Below, one piece after another: positions 12,515-25,330 of a stretch of DNA of 64,000 nt. The notes beneath the pieces are model-generated. The model did not search any database, was not told where the DNA came from, and saw nothing but the letters and a program-made list of their open reading frames with translations. Numbering within the stretch: position 1 is the stretch's first letter; each line of letters begins with the position of its first letter. Where the stretch lies: contig CAIIXF020000010.1 in the NCBI GenBank assembly GCA_903813345.2, positions 32,518,425 to 32,582,424 on the forward strand, given 5' to 3'. Source of the DNA: Owenia fusiformis. Its lineage: Eukaryota > Annelida > Polychaeta > Sabellida > Oweniidae. Both the position numbers and the translations under genes were made by a program.

Positions 12515-12574
12515 GGGTCTCGTAGATACCGCTTAGTTGAGACGTAATAAGAAAGGTTCAATCCCGCGTGACCC
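12515..12574 (+). other. Possible tRNA-derived remnant with B-box-like motif
   Basis: GGTTCAATCCC (12555-12565) fits the pol III B box, and CCGCTTAGTTGA (12529-12540) partly fits an A box. GGGTC (12515-12519) could pair with GACCC (12570-12574). The A-to-B spacing is too short for a tRNA and no T stem forms, so this is at most a fragment of a tRNA or tRNA-derived SINE. Confidence 0.2.
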
Positions 12575-12925
12575 CTCGTATGCGTAAACATCGCCCAATA
12601 CAAGAATTAGTTTAGATTAATGTTATGGGAGGAAGCATTAATCCTATTTAGGTTGCTCCAATTGTACGTCTTTTATGGGACCTTTGTTTCGGGAATAAGA
12701 GTCTTACACAAATATAGATATTGTGTCAAACAATTAAAAGATATTAAACTTCTTCTGAGACATAATTCTTGTTAATGTTTAAACTATATTTCTGGAATTG
12801 TGATGATACGATATGAAATAGATAGATACATATTTGATTAATAATTTAATAAAGAAAATAAAGTACAGTATACATGTTTGTTATATTATAAGTATTAGAG
12901 TATGAAATCAGGAATGATATCATAA

Positions 12926-13064
12926 GGTTCTGTTTTCAACTCAAAATAGAGTGGAAAAGTGTGGAATCTGCAAGGAATAAAGTAAACAGACATATAGACC
13001 ATACTCTATTATATAGAAAGGTCAAAAATTAAAACAATTCCTTAAATTTTAGAGAGAAACTCTT
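12926..13064 (-). repeat. CGTCTGC element, reverse, tip lost
   Basis: CAAAATAGAGTGGAAAAG, GCAAGGAATAAAGTAAACAG and AAATTTTAGAGAGAAA are clear; the GCAGACGG end is absent. Confidence 0.6.
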
Positions 13065-13855
13065 GTAGGGAGAAATAGGGATGAACTTACAAGAACTGAT
13101 CTTTAAGATTGATGGCAAAAACAAACAAAAACAGAAAGTTAGTCTGATGAAATTTATTGAATCAAAAATCAAAACATAATGGGGCTTATTTGATGACAAT
13201 GGATATCAACAATCCAAACAGTTTGAAATCAAAAAGCCAAAGAGCCCCTATGACAAAATTTGATCAGCGGTTAATAAATTAGCCTGATTGTCTCAGTTGT
13301 CATCGCAAAATCCCACGGATATCCCAAAAATCCTGCCGTGCATTTCATCTAAATTTGAGTGATTTTTCTTTATATATTAGCAGCCATGTGTCATGAAATA
13401 TCAGAATTATATTTAATTGATTAGGTCAGATGTCTTGATTGCAGAATGGCCGTCCATTTTAACAACAATTTAATGAAATGTAAATTGTCTCTGATTTCTA
13501 TTGGCTTTATTAATTATGACATGTATATAATGATTTCAAATCTGATAACAAAATGTGTGGGAATTTCTTACATAATGTGAAGTCATTTTTGATATAACAT
13601 GAAATTCGCATTTATTCCGAGAGTTTATTATTACATGCGATGTGATTTCTAAATGACCAATTTGTATGATTGCTTGTGATTTTGAGCTTTTGCATGATTT
13701 GGTTTCTTGTTAAAATATATTATAATGATGATCGGTAAGAAATGTCAGGCATGTGATATGAATATTATGCATGTAGAGGATATTTAATGGGAGGGATAGA
13801 ATATGAATATTATTCATGTATATAAAGTTATAAACTTTCAAGTCAAATACAGTCG

Positions 13856-14172
13856 AATAACATGATCTTCAAAGAATATGAAATTCAATCAGATATGATA
13901 TTCAAACATTTTTCAAATGACATGATAGTTCAATAATATGATATTCAAATAACATAACATTCAAATAACATCATATTCAAATTACATAATATTCAAACAA
14001 CATGATATTCAAAAACATAGTCTACAAACGTATGGTATCCAAACAATATAATATTCAAACAATATGACATTCAAACAATACAACATTCAAACAATATGAC
14101 ATTCAACCAACATGATGTTCAAACAATATGACATTCAAACAATATGACATTCAACCAACATGATGTTCAAAC
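13856..14172. repeat. 15-16-bp minisatellite (CAATATGACATTCAAA type)
   Basis: About twenty degenerate units such as AACAATATGACATTCAA and CAACATGATGTTCAA run head to tail. The last units are the most alike, suggesting recent expansion at the right end. Confidence 0.85.
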
Positions 14173-14984
14173 TTAATTCTTCTTTGAGGTTGCTTTAACT
14201 GGGATAATGATTTTCTTATCTTTGTGGTGAAATGATTTTGGTATATTGTTTTCTATCTGTTTAGTACACACTTAATTTCTTCTTAAAGACTAGTTTCTAA
14301 CTCCAACTTTGAATTTCAATATTCATTAGATAAAACACAAAGTCAACAGAATTCAGGATTTAATTGTCATTGCAATTCCAAGTGATGTCTGTTTAAGCTC
14401 ATTTGGCTGGGTATATTCACACAAATATGACCAGAGCCTCGACAGGATTGAATAACTCAGAATTGGGTCAATTTTTAATATATATGTTGCACCCTTTAAG
14501 ATCGTAAGATCACCAGTATTATGATGGTACAAAAAAACGAAATATATTTGCAGATCCTGTTTTGATAGCCAGAGTTCCCTGACAGGTGAAGCGAATAGAT
14601 TTTTGGCATACCCTATCTTAATTAAGCAATACACCTTTTATATCTATTTAATTAACATTGATGCATAGGACTTGCCTAGTCTCTGGAAAGAATGATAGTT
14701 TATACCGTCTGGCTGGGGTTTTATCTACTGTAAAACTGCATTTTTTGGAGTGTATTTTGTAATAAATTGGGGACAATGGGATAATTCTGATTTGAGGGTC
14801 ATATTCTAGATTCCCATGCCCCAACATGTAAATATGGATGAGGAGCGAGATCATCTTATTTGGCCCTACCACCCACTCCTATAATATATTTATAGTACAT
14901 TATAACCGATTAAGTTAAACACTTTTGAACCGATATTTTCTAAGCTTGAGATTCAACCCCAGGGATTTACATTGTTCAAATGAC

Positions 14985-15131
14985 TCAAAATCTGAATTTT
15001 TGTCAGTTTGTGACTTTGGATGGACTGTTCAGAGGGACTCAAATCTACATTTGGAAAAATTCTAGGTCAAAATTGGAGGTCAAAAATCTGTCATTTTGCC
15101 CCCCCCCCCTCCCCCCATCTGGCTACAGAGC
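14985..15131 (-). mobile_element. Possible relative of the GCCCATAGCC element with C/T run
   Basis: The right part has a 20-base C-rich run followed by CATCTGGCTACAGAGC, resembling the GGCTACGGGCC end of the element at 10931-11098. The rest is only loosely similar. Confidence 0.25.
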
Positions 15132-15526
15132 TGCTTATAGATACACACTCTAAAATACAGACTTCATATATCAAGCAATCCCCCATTGTATAGAATCAAT
15201 AACATTTAGCTCTTTAAAAACATTTTGACGCATAAAGGTGTTCAATTTTACAAGTTCCGCTGTATACTCGAGAGTCTTGTCCTATCATATCTTTGAGGCT
15301 TTTAAGTGGAGTGAAGCATTCTCCTAATCAAATGGCTGGCTTACCTCAATTAAACTTGCTATTTCATATCAAACTTACCATTAGTAAAGAAATGACTTGA
15401 GATAAATTCCAGAGCTCAAGAAATCACATCCCGTGTAGTCTTTTTTAAGTAGCTGACTCAATTTTTTTGTTCTGTTTGTGTCTGTTATTATCTCATGGTG
15501 TTTACTTGTATTGGAAATTGCATGAC

Positions 15527-15691
15527 GGTCGTGTTTTGAGATGCAAGATAAAGTGGAAAGGAGAGGAATTAGCAAGAAATAAAGTAAATGGGAATGGAGT
15601 TGATACTTTAGATTGTATAGAAATGCAAGAAAATCAGACACTTTATTCAAATTTTGGAGAGAAATCAAGTAAAATACGCATGAGCAGACGG
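15527..15691 (-). repeat. CGTCTGC element, reverse, full length
   Basis: GGTCGTGTTTTGAGATGC to GCATGAGCAGACGG. It explains the open frame at 15467-15700. Confidence 0.85.
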
Positions 15692-17047
15692 ATATTTTAG
15701 AAACGAGCTGACTGCTTTCTATGTTTCAATGATCACCACACCCATTATAAACAGAGAAAAATTTGATGATAAAAAGATGATTGGTTATGTCATTGTTTCT
15801 TCGATATATTATATTTTTGAACGTCTCAGTCATCATACCGTTCATTAATTAAAGTTCCCATTGAACAAGCCACAGAGTTCATATTTCAAGCGATTCCAGA
15901 ATTTTTCTGGTAGAGTATTTGATCCAAAGATCTGAGCTAATCAAGAGATTATCTTTTCTATTATTTTTGGTGTCAGTCAATATCAGCGATAGTTTATGAC
16001 CCGATATGATATCAAAAGATCGGTGGAATCCCATAATTCTCCCAATCAGAAACTATCAGAGAATTTCACCAAATAGAAATGAGTTACGGAATCACTCTAG
16101 CAGAAAATTCGACATATTCCTCACCAAAAACAGAGAAATAAGGCAATTACCAAGAAACCAAGGCAGCACACTGAATTGTTTATTTCAAAATACACAAATA
16201 TGCAGCAAAATCTGAATATCTATATTTATTTTCAAGAAAACAAGAGAAACTCATTTCCACAATTGATGACTTTTTTGAGGGGGTAGTTAGTTTGATGGAA
16301 TAGCAGGAGTTTATCATTTAATCCTTCATTTCCAACCATCAGATTTGATAAGAACTAGGGACATTAAGATCAATTATTTCATACATGATTTCAATTGGTT
16401 ATATTAATCTGCAAAAATATCTCATTGAATGAAATATCATGTTATTCGAGATGTTGCGATTGATCTCTGACATCGTAATATTTGTCCGTTTTCAGATCAT
16501 AATTTGTCATAGAATATTAATGGTTTTCTCATGATATTCTCCTTTCAAGTGATTCAGATGGGTCTCCTTTGAGACTTGTAATCTCTGAGGATGAGTCCAA
16601 ACCTTTTACATTGTCTTTTGTTTCAGTGATTGTTCAGAAATTTAACTTCTCTTTGAATGACATCTACCCTTTCAAATACAGTACTTTGATTTTGCCTCTT
16701 TAAAAGAGACCTTCATCTACATATTATAGTACCAAGCACTGACTCACAGGATAAATGACAGTTACCTACAAATTTTAATCTTTTGATCTAGCTGTTATTT
16801 AAGGTGAATATATGGGCAATTGGTAGCAAGATCCATTGGAGATCATTAAGATTCCACCAGATTCAGTATCATAATGGTTAAGTCATCGGTTGTTGTCAGA
16901 GTTGAGTGTGGTATATTGGGATCAGGGTAAATGTCTCCAGTTGTAATACATTGATGTTTGATACAATCATATTACTAGAAGAGGCCATGAGTCAATCAGA
17001 TTACAACCTCATTCAATTGACATGCCCAGGAAATAAATCATGACACT

Positions 17048-17212
17048 GGTCATCTTTTAAAACATGAAATAAAGTGGAAACTAGAGGAAAGAACAAGGAA
17101 TGGTACAGATGGGCATTAAGTTAACACTCTAAATTATATAGAAATGCAAGAAAATCAAACGCTTTATTCAAATTTTAGTGAGAAAATGAATGAAATAAGC
17201 ATGAGCAGACGG
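17048..17212 (-). repeat. CGTCTGC element, reverse, full length
   Basis: GGTCATCTTTTAAAACATG to AAGCATGAGCAGACGG. The tip faces the forward copy at 17590. Confidence 0.85.
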
Positions 17213-17589
17213 ATGTTTAAATGAAAGGGTGTTATCCAGGTTTTATGTTTAAATGAACATTTGATCATGGGATCATCATTTATTTTCTCTGATATCTCTC
17301 ATCTGGGATACTTCACTTAACATGAGTTTATTAAGTGGCCATTTTACTTTTTATCATCTAATAGAGTTAGACCAGAATGCCTTGTGATTATGAGATGATT
17401 TTAAACCCAGTGGTGCAAAAGCCCCCATCCCATTTTAAGTGGTTTTTGTTGTCTTATTTAAGTTTAATTGGATAGGTAGTAAGAATAAGATTAGAAATAT
17501 GCTTGATATGTATATTAGTCATAATATGGAGATGGTTATAGTCTTGGAGGTAACACATTCTACTAACTTAAATCCCATTCTGGAAGAAT

Positions 17590-17752
17590 CCGTCTGCTCA
17601 TAGTTTTTGCTCAATTTCTCTCTAAAATTTGAATAAAGTGTCTGATTCTTGGGCATTTCTATATCATTTGAAGTATTGACTATACAACTGGTATTTTATC
17701 CCTTGCCGATTCCTCTGTTTTCCACGATATTTTGTTTTATAAAGTATGACTA
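17590..17752 (+). repeat. CGTCTGC element, forward, full length
   Basis: CCGTCTGCTCATAG to AAAGTATGACT, with an intact AATTTCTCTCTAAAATTTGA. Confidence 0.82.
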
Positions 17753-18458
17753 CTGAAAACTTATCTCTGAGTAGATACATTACAATCTACCTGAACTACA
17801 TCTGCTATCATTTACGGTATACACTAATTCTGAGATACATTTAGATACTGAATTGCCTCCCTCAGTCTTGTTTCCAGTCATTTTCAATTGGAAATGGAAA
17901 CCAAGATCTTCAAATTATTGTTTGCTTTTCAAATATGGTTTTTGCTGTATTTCACCCCTTTCCCCTTATTTTCATAATTCTTGTTTTATCAGAATTTGGA
18001 AATGTATTCCCTTGCCTTTTATTCAAAAAATAATTTAAAAAAAACTTATTCCAAATTCAAACTTTTTGTTTGGAAATTACATTGACCATTGAAATAATTC
18101 ATTACCCAAGGAATTAATTCATTGACCAAAGCAATGGCCACTGACCAAGGAATTATCCTTTGGCCATTCAATCAATCCCTCAACACTCTCTCTACATTTA
18201 CCACTTTCCATCAAGTTTTCATTTTTGCAATTGATGCATCCTGGCAGTTGCCAATTCATAAATTCTCCATTATATTTTGATTGGCTGTATTTTGGAGATT
18301 GCCTCTGTTTTATATATCAACAGCTACTCCTGTTGTTTCTTGTCATGCATTTTTGACTTTGAAGTTTTTAATGGAAAAAAGATTGGAATTAATGATCTTA
18401 GAGGCCTGATATTTGTCATCCAACTTCATGTGCTAACAGCTGGGTGAAATGTTAATGT

Positions 18459-18622
18459 CCGTCTGCTCATGCTTATTTCTTGCCATTTCTCTCTAAAATT
18501 TGAATAAAGTACTGGATTTTTGGGGATTTTTAGTAAATTTATAGTGGTCTGTTCACGGCTGTTTGTGTCATGTTTTTATTATTTAATTTATCTTTGGTAT
18601 ATCACTTGTTAAAAAATCTTAC
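18459..18622 (+). repeat. CGTCTGC element, forward, right half diverged
   Basis: CCGTCTGCTCATGCTTATTT and CTCTAAAATTTGAATAAAGT are exact; beyond TTTAGTAAATTTATAG similarity falls. Confidence 0.78.
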
Positions 18623-18887
18623 TTTTTGTGAGGGTTTGAAAAAATGATCAAAATATGCAACACCAAAAATTGTATTTTTGTTGTCCGCAATCCATTTCTT
18701 TTGACTTATGTTTTGAGCCAACAGTTGTTTATAAATTTCCATCTAGATTTTCGATACATATGTTCTCGATAAGGAATTTTACATTTGTGGTATTCTGCAA
18801 ATGTAAATTCTATACCATCATGACAACAAGGCAAAACGTATCAAAATAATTCAATGTGAAGTCAGCCTGTTTTTAAAATGTCATAAC

Positions 18888-19051
18888 GGGCATTTTTAAA
18901 ATGAGAAATAGGGAAAAATGAGAGGAATTAGCGAAAAATAAAGTAGGCACGTATGTAGAGGATACTTGAAATTGTATGGAAATGCAAAAAAAATTGGACA
19001 CTTCAATCAAATTTTAGCGAGAAATCATAGGAAATCTGCATGAGCAGACGG
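18888..19051 (-). repeat. CGTCTGC element, reverse, full length
   Basis: GGGCATTTTTAAAATGAG to TCTGCATGAGCAGACGG, with an A-run in the middle. Confidence 0.8.
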
Positions 19052-19410
19052 ACTTATTACGAATTGTTGAGAGACTTTGAAGTCAGCAATTCAGACAGAG
19101 AAATCTGGTATACTTATTGAATTAAAGCTTATCAAGTAATAAGATATCACAGAACTCAATCAAAGAACATTGAAAGTTGGCAAAAAGTTTGTGAAAAAGT
19201 TTTTAGGTCGGTGGGATGTGAATTAAAAACAGCTGGGTTACTGATTAACATGGCCATTGGAAACAGCACTCACTTTTATTCAATTAATTTGTGGCAAATG
19301 TTTTTCCTGTTTTGCTGCTTTTTGGATCTTAAAAGTGCCTCCTGTACCAATCTATTTGATACCATTCTAATTCCATCAATAGCCATATTCTCTCTTGCAA
19401 AAAGGCCAAT

Positions 19411-19568
19411 TATGCATGGCTATTTCACACCATTTCTCTTTAAAATTTGAATGAAGTGTCTGATTTTCTTGCATTTTTATACAATTTAGAGTTCTTACAT
19501 CACCTATATTAGCACAACTTATTTGTATCTCTCCTACGTGTTTTATATTTCATGTTTTAAATATCACT
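19411..19568 (+). repeat. CGTCTGC element, forward, tip replaced
   Basis: ATGCATGGCTATTTCACACC then TTTAAAATTTGAATGAAGTG to CATGTTTTAAATATCAC. Confidence 0.7.
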
Positions 19569-19856
19569 ATTTTGCTTGTTGATCTGGTTTTTCAATTCAC
19601 TTCACAACAAGGGAAAACAATTTAGAATCAAAGGCTGCTACCACAATTAAAGTGCCAAAGCTTGGGAAAGATGCTTTCACAAATCAAACTGATAACAACA
19701 GATGAACCAAAGTCATAATATTTAAGGGGTCTGGTCAGAAAAAAGTTCCGCCAAAACATAAATAATTACATTTTTTACTAGACCCCTGCTAACCGCAAAT
19801 GTTGAAAAAAGTTATGCAAACCTACCAAGGAAAATCTATGAATGTTATATTTCCGG

Positions 19857-20585
19857 GAAAAGAGCACGTGGGTTATCGCAAACAATTTCAGAAGGTTATA
19901 TCTTGGATTATGACTATTTTCTGACAATGAAGACAAGTTTATCTTTTAGATCAATTCATTATCTCTAAGGAAATTATGCACAGTAATAATAAATTCAAAA
20001 AACTCGGAGATATTTAACTAGCAATTAACCCATCAACACACTTTTTGACCTCATTTTGAAGATGTTGACCCCATTTTCACCAAAAAATGCAATCATTTTT
20101 TACAATGTTTAATGCATTACTATTCTTTATTTTGATGTATCAAATAGTTCTTGAAAGAAAAACTTAATTGCATTAAGATAAGTGTTCCCCATGTTATTTC
20201 TCCATTGAAAAATCTCATGCTATCCATTGGTTTCAGTTCATTTTGGTCATCCAAATTGAATATCTTTAAAGTCCCTGGAGCAATCAAATTTTCCTTTTAG
20301 GAAATCGAACATGTCTCAAAGCACATTCTAATTATGCATTCAACAATATAATAATGGGTTGCATTTTCGGTGAAAACTAGGTCAACATTTTTAAAAAAGT
20401 ATGTTGATTGGTCCATTGCCCCTTCAATATCACTTAGGTCTGATTAACTAAATTATCATTATATATACTTTTCTTGTAGATAATGAATGGATCTAAAAGA
20501 TACACCCATGTTCATGATAGAAAATATTAATAATTCAAGTTAGAATCGTTTGAAATTGTTTGCGATAACCTACGTGCTCCTTTAA
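19857..20585. mobile_element. Long foldback element with arms of about 250 bp
   Basis: The left arm (about 19858-20115) and right arm (about 20340-20583) are diverged reverse complements. Shared tracts include GAGCACGTGGGTTATCGCAA with GCGATAACCTACGTGCTC, ATCTTTTAGATC with GATCTAAAAGAT, and GTTGACC plus TTTTCACC with their complements. The right edge is followed by TTAA. The middle is unique and non-coding. It is probably a non-autonomous DNA transposon with long inverted repeats. Confidence 0.6.
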
Positions 20586-21566
20586 AACAAAAACATGATG
20601 TCATGAATTGAAGTTGAACTGAGTTTTTATTCTGTAATTAATTACACTTTAATTAACAGAAATAGAAAATGTTTAGGAATGGCAGAAAATGAGAGATTGA
20701 GAGTGACTAACATTAATAAGAAACAGTTTGCTAAAAGTTACCCTGAGAGACTAGTATTAATCCATACTCTGAATAAGACATCTGAGATAAGTATATTAAA
20801 TATACCATTTTACCTTTTTTTAATGAATGACCTCAAATCTAGTAAAGCGCTATAGCTGGCATTGCCACTTATGAACATTTGAACATATTGAGTATCTGTA
20901 TTTTTACCGCTCTTCTGCAGATTAGGTAAGGGAACGTCAAATTATTATCTCATAACTTTAGAGTGTAGTAGAAGCTCTATTTTAGGCTCTTTAAAAGAGT
21001 AAAGTCCTGACCACCATGACTTTTTCGTACTATATGATGCCATTGATGAATGAGTCTAACTAACTTGATCAGTTCGTATCTCCAGCTACAAATGTAGCAT
21101 GTGGTTTAATCTCTAAGTGATCATGGGGTGCCCTTAAAACCCCTATAAACCTTATGCTAACTTGAGATTAATGGATGTTTCATTTGAGTCATTTTAGTTG
21201 TTTTTTACACAAAGTGGAGTTGGTTCAAATGATGGTGACACAGAATGGTGTGTGGTGATATAATAATGGGAAATATGAGAAAATGGGATGAGCGGAATGG
21301 TTGATGGGAAAGGGATGGGTTAGGATGGTAGATAAAAAGCCAATTGCTTCTAGAATGCCAAGTTAAGGTCTTAGGTCAACATCATTTTAGATTGTGGATT
21401 AATTTGAAGAGTTTAGTGTTGCTATTTGATAGCTTTTTTAATGGATCAAATAATCACTTCTTAGGCTGCCTTACTGAAGAAACAAATGCCATGGGGGTTT
21501 GGATTTAAAGTGTGAATTAGACTTACAATGTGAATATTTTCCATGAATGGCCACACTTCTGAAAAG

Positions 21567-21637
21567 TTGATAGTCTTAATTATATAGAACTGCAAGAAAA
21601 TAAGAAACTTATTTTTCAAATTATAGAGATAAAAGTG
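21567..21637 (-). repeat. CGTCTGC element fragment, reverse
   Basis: Only the middle is kept: TTAATTATATAGAACTGCAA and TTTTTCAAATTATAGAGAT. Confidence 0.45.
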
Positions 21638-22050
21638 GAATTTAGTTTGATCAAGTTCGGATTTTTTCCCCAGACAAGCAAATTCCACAAGTATATTTGA
21701 CACTTTAAGTAGCTATTCTTTCCAACAGTAACTGACCCAGGATATCACTGTTATGATAAAATATCTGATTTTCTTTGTGGAGTATCCTTTTCTTATCAGA
21801 TACAATTGGAAAAGTTGAAATATTAAAATTGGAAAGTCAAGTTTGTTTGTCTGAAAATAAAAATAAATAAACATTAGCTTCACAGATAACATAAAAATCA
21901 TATTCATCAGATGCATCTAAGAGTAGATGCATGTTTGTATACTTTGATTTCAGACTTTATTTGCCCAGAACTGTTCAATTGTTTTCACAGTGTATCTTTA
22001 TAATGACAAATCAGATATTGTGCAGATTGATTCGCCCAAATTCAAACTCT

Positions 22051-22212
22051 CCGTCTGCACGATCTTTTCCTGATTTTCTCTCTAATATTTGAATAAAGTT
22101 TTTCAAATTTTTATATTTCTATATAATTCAGGGTTTGTTTTTCATATCTATTTATGTTATTTTCCAGAAAGTTCATTCTTTTTACCTTTATTTAACAATT
22201 GAAAATGTGACC
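22051..22212 (+). repeat. CGTCTGC element, forward, full length
   Basis: CCGTCTGCACGATC to GAAAATGTGACCC; the middle carries ATTTGAATAAAGTTTTTC. Confidence 0.78.
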
Positions 22213-22442
22213 CCCTGACCTGTGGCTGGTGGGTTTGGGGATCTAAGTGTTACAGGATCACAGGATATGCCAGCATTCAATCAAGCTGACAATTCATTCC
22301 AATTTAAAAGTCACTCTGACCTTTAAGTGACCACAAGCCTGTCTAATTAATACTAGTTAATCCAAAGAAAAGTAAAACACTGACATCTGATGAGAAATGC
22401 ATCTTATCCGGTTCCCCAGATTCAGTTGACCTCTACAAAATA

Positions 22443-22608
22443 TCTGTCTGCTTTCAAGCTTATTTGTCCAATTTCTCACTAAGATTTGAATGACGTCTCA
22501 CGTTTTCTTGCATTTTTATACAATTTAAGGTCCTGGCTTTATGTGTGATTATTTAATTTTTGCCAATTCCACTTCTTTTTCCCCAATTTCATGTTATTAA
22601 AAATGACC
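22443..22608 (+). repeat. CGTCTGC element, forward, full length
   Basis: The tip is mutated to TCTGTCTGC; the end is TTATTAAAAATGACCC. It lies 230 bp after another forward copy. Confidence 0.78.
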
Positions 22609-23282
22609 CTTAGATTTTTAATCTCTGGAAAGGAGACAAACTTGGTATCTTATCAAGAAACTTAGAACAATTAGTAACTAAAGATTGAGAAATCGAATCA
22701 TCAAAAATTTAATTTGCTGTTGAGAGCTTGGTTGTTAACTATTTTGTTAGAAATTTGAGGGGTGTTCCAAAAGTTCTATATTCAGTTTTGCTGAACTTAA
22801 ATATTTTTTTATTTATTTTTTCCTGAAATAAAAAATATTAAAATGTGCAGAACAGTTTGTTTTTGAACAATTGGGTCTTTCATGCCCATTTGACCCCCCC
22901 CCCTCCCGCTTTCTTTCTAGGTTTATGTGTACATTCCTCTATTAACACATTTTCAGAGGATAGATTAGGTTTACACATTTCAAGGAACTTTATTCCACAT
23001 TAATTGGCATTCTCAGATCCATCAATGTTCTATCTTCTAAACATCTAAACAGACCAAAACACAGTAACAAATTAAAATAATGGAGAATCTGATGGTTTGG
23101 GTATCAAAGTTTGAATCTTCCCATAATCCTTTGCTTCCGTCTGCTGTTGATATGTGCCACTTTATTCAGGTGTGGATTCCCTGCAAAACGAAATGGTTAA
23201 TGTCCTGGTTTATGAATATGATTATAGAAAGCTTCTTATTTAAAAGCAAGAGTATAATCTGCATTGTTTGCATTGTTTTATC

Positions 23283-23497
23283 CTTATCATATTTTTTTTT
23301 TTATTTATTTATTTATTTACATTACCTATTATTGTGATACTTAACATTAGTTCAGAATACAATGGATACCTCTCAATATTACAACTTCGAATTTTATTAA
23401 TTTTTATTTTATTTATCTATTTATTTATTGACATATACCTATTATCTTGATACTTAAAATTAGTTCAGAATACAATGGATACCTCTCAATAATACAA
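23283..23497. repeat. Tandem duplication, period 113 bp, with TTTA runs
   Basis: Two units each start with a TTTA-rich run and continue through TTAGTTCAGAATACAATGGA to TACCTCTCAAT. The open frames overlapping this stretch are artefacts of the T-rich run. Confidence 0.8.
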
Positions 23498-23716
23498 ATT
23501 CATTTTAAAGAAATATACCATTTTGTGCTGGTGCAATATATCACCTAGTTTATTATATGAAGCATGCTGGGATTGAAGAGGCTGCTGTAATATGTTGTAT
23601 CAATATGAAGCGGGAGGATTTCTTGTATGTCTATCTAAAAGTCCAAACATTTGGTTTGATTAGGTACCCAGATAGGAACCAGATCTAGGCAATCTTGTAA
23701 ATAAAATTACCAGACA

Positions 23717-23856
23717 TTTATGTTTAAAATGTGGAATAGAGTGGAAAAAGTGGAATTTGCAAGGAATAAAATATACAAGCTTAAAGTGAACAACCTAAAT
23801 TGCATAAAAGTGTCAAAAAATCAGACATTTTATTCAAATTTGAGAAAGAAATAAAG
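23717..23856 (-). repeat. CGTCTGC element, reverse, tip lost
   Basis: GGAATAGAGTGGAAAAAGTG, GCAAGGAATAAAATATAC and CATTTTATTCAAATTTGAGA remain. Confidence 0.6.
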
Positions 23857-24229
23857 TCTGAAATGAAAGCAATCCAGATTGTGGGATACTTTTTATGAAT
23901 TTTCAATCATAACTCAATTGATAAGGCTAAGTAAAATTTTGATATCTAAAATTTGAGCTCATTTTTGATTGATATCTTTCTCAATATGCTTTAATATAAT
24001 TTAATTCAGATAAATCCCTCAAAATAGATTGATTCATCAAATAAATGACAAGGGAGTGTAATCCATTAAGGTAAATGAATACTTCATATAAATCTTCAAG
24101 TGTAAACATTTCAAAATAAAATTTTATTAAGCAATCTAGGACCTTTGATAAATGAGTCGATCTATGTCAGAAAAGCTTAGATTCATCTGTGTTCAATAAA
24201 ATATTGGATCCATCAAGTCTAGATAGAAA

Positions 24230-24330
24230 TACAGTAAAACTTGTACATCTGAACACCTCTCTTATCTGAATACCTCTCAATGTGAACACTTTTTCAGTCC
24301 CGAGTAGCCTTCCAATTTGAACGATTTTAT
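24230..24330 (+). mobile_element. pogo/Tigger-like terminus (ACAGTAAAAC... type)
   Basis: TACAGTAAAACTTGTACATC is followed by repeated GAACACCTCTC/GAATACCTCTC motifs. The CAGTAAAACCT-type start is typical of pogo/Tigger element ends in invertebrates. The same signature appears at 42625 and 61256 here. No transposase frame is present. Confidence 0.35.
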
Positions 24331-24684
24331 TGAATGCATGTCATCGGTTTAAGTAATTTTTGGTAATAGGAGGCTATCGTGCTATATTTTTAAATTTTTT
24401 GTGGACTTGCTTTTCTACCTAAAATCGACTCATGGATGTAAACACAAATATATTTATTTCTGATCTTATGACTAATATTAAGAAACAGTTGTTTTTGTTG
24501 TTCAATCTGTTCTGATTGTAAATTATGACTTATTTATCATTGATTTTATTTCTGAAGTAGATCAAGCAATCCCATAAGTCCTCATCTGCAAAGGAGGTGT
24601 CATCTACCAGCAGCCACTTTAGCAAATCACTGAATAACAAAATGCAAAATCTTTTTCCTTGTATCACATTATCTCATAAATAAA

Positions 24685-24711
24685 AAAACAAACAAACAAA
24701 CAAACAAACAA
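24685..24711. repeat. AAAC microsatellite
   Basis: An uninterrupted AAAC run of about six units. Confidence 0.85.
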
Positions 24712-25019
24712 CACAGTATATATTCTTATCAGATAAACTTTCTTCTAATATTGAAACGATATGCTTCAATTCAATTCAATTTGTACATGTTGAGAGTGAT
24801 TGTAACATTTGCTGTTGATTGCCATGGCAACAAAAGTATCAGATATAAAATAGCCATTCTGGAGTGAAGGGGTAATTTTTCAAAATTATTTCTTGATCAG
24901 AAGGAAGGCGTTCAGATGTTACTATATGTCTGACCATCAGAGGTGATTTTTCTCAATTTTGACATGTGGTCTTTGAGGGAAATAAAGAGATACAAAGTTG
25001 AACGAACTATAACAAAATG

Positions 25020-25330
25020 AAATATTCCGTATTATCGCCTGTTGGCGCACACTCCCCTATAAGCGCACATGCGACTTTGGAAACATGACAAACATTTGTG
25101 ATCAGAGCAAAAGAGTAGGAAAACTTACAGAATAAAGATTTTTTAACTCACCAAATTTCACTTCCGGGTAGGAAAATCCAACTTCTGGTCTGCGCAAACT
25201 TTAAGCGCGGTAGTTATTATGACGATAAAATAAAAGTCAAAACTTTTACCTGATAAATATCGCAATATTTCTTTATTTTACCAACAGTTGGTCCTTTAAA
25301 AACGTAATATTATGGTATATAAACGACACA
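25020..25330. mobile_element. Probable DNA-transposon remnant rich in GCGCAC motifs
   Basis: The stretch opens with ATTCCGTATTATCGCC, then GGCGCAC and AAGCGCACATGCGAC, and later CTGCGCAAACTTTAAGCGCGG. It is far richer in CpG than its surroundings, as in recently inserted elements. No inverted terminus could be paired with certainty. Confidence 0.3.

Noticed and set aside
14353-14872. Two adjacent minus-strand frames (93 and 74 codons) considered as a transposon fragment.
   Set aside because: No reverse transcriptase, transposase or other motif could be recognised and no element ends were found.
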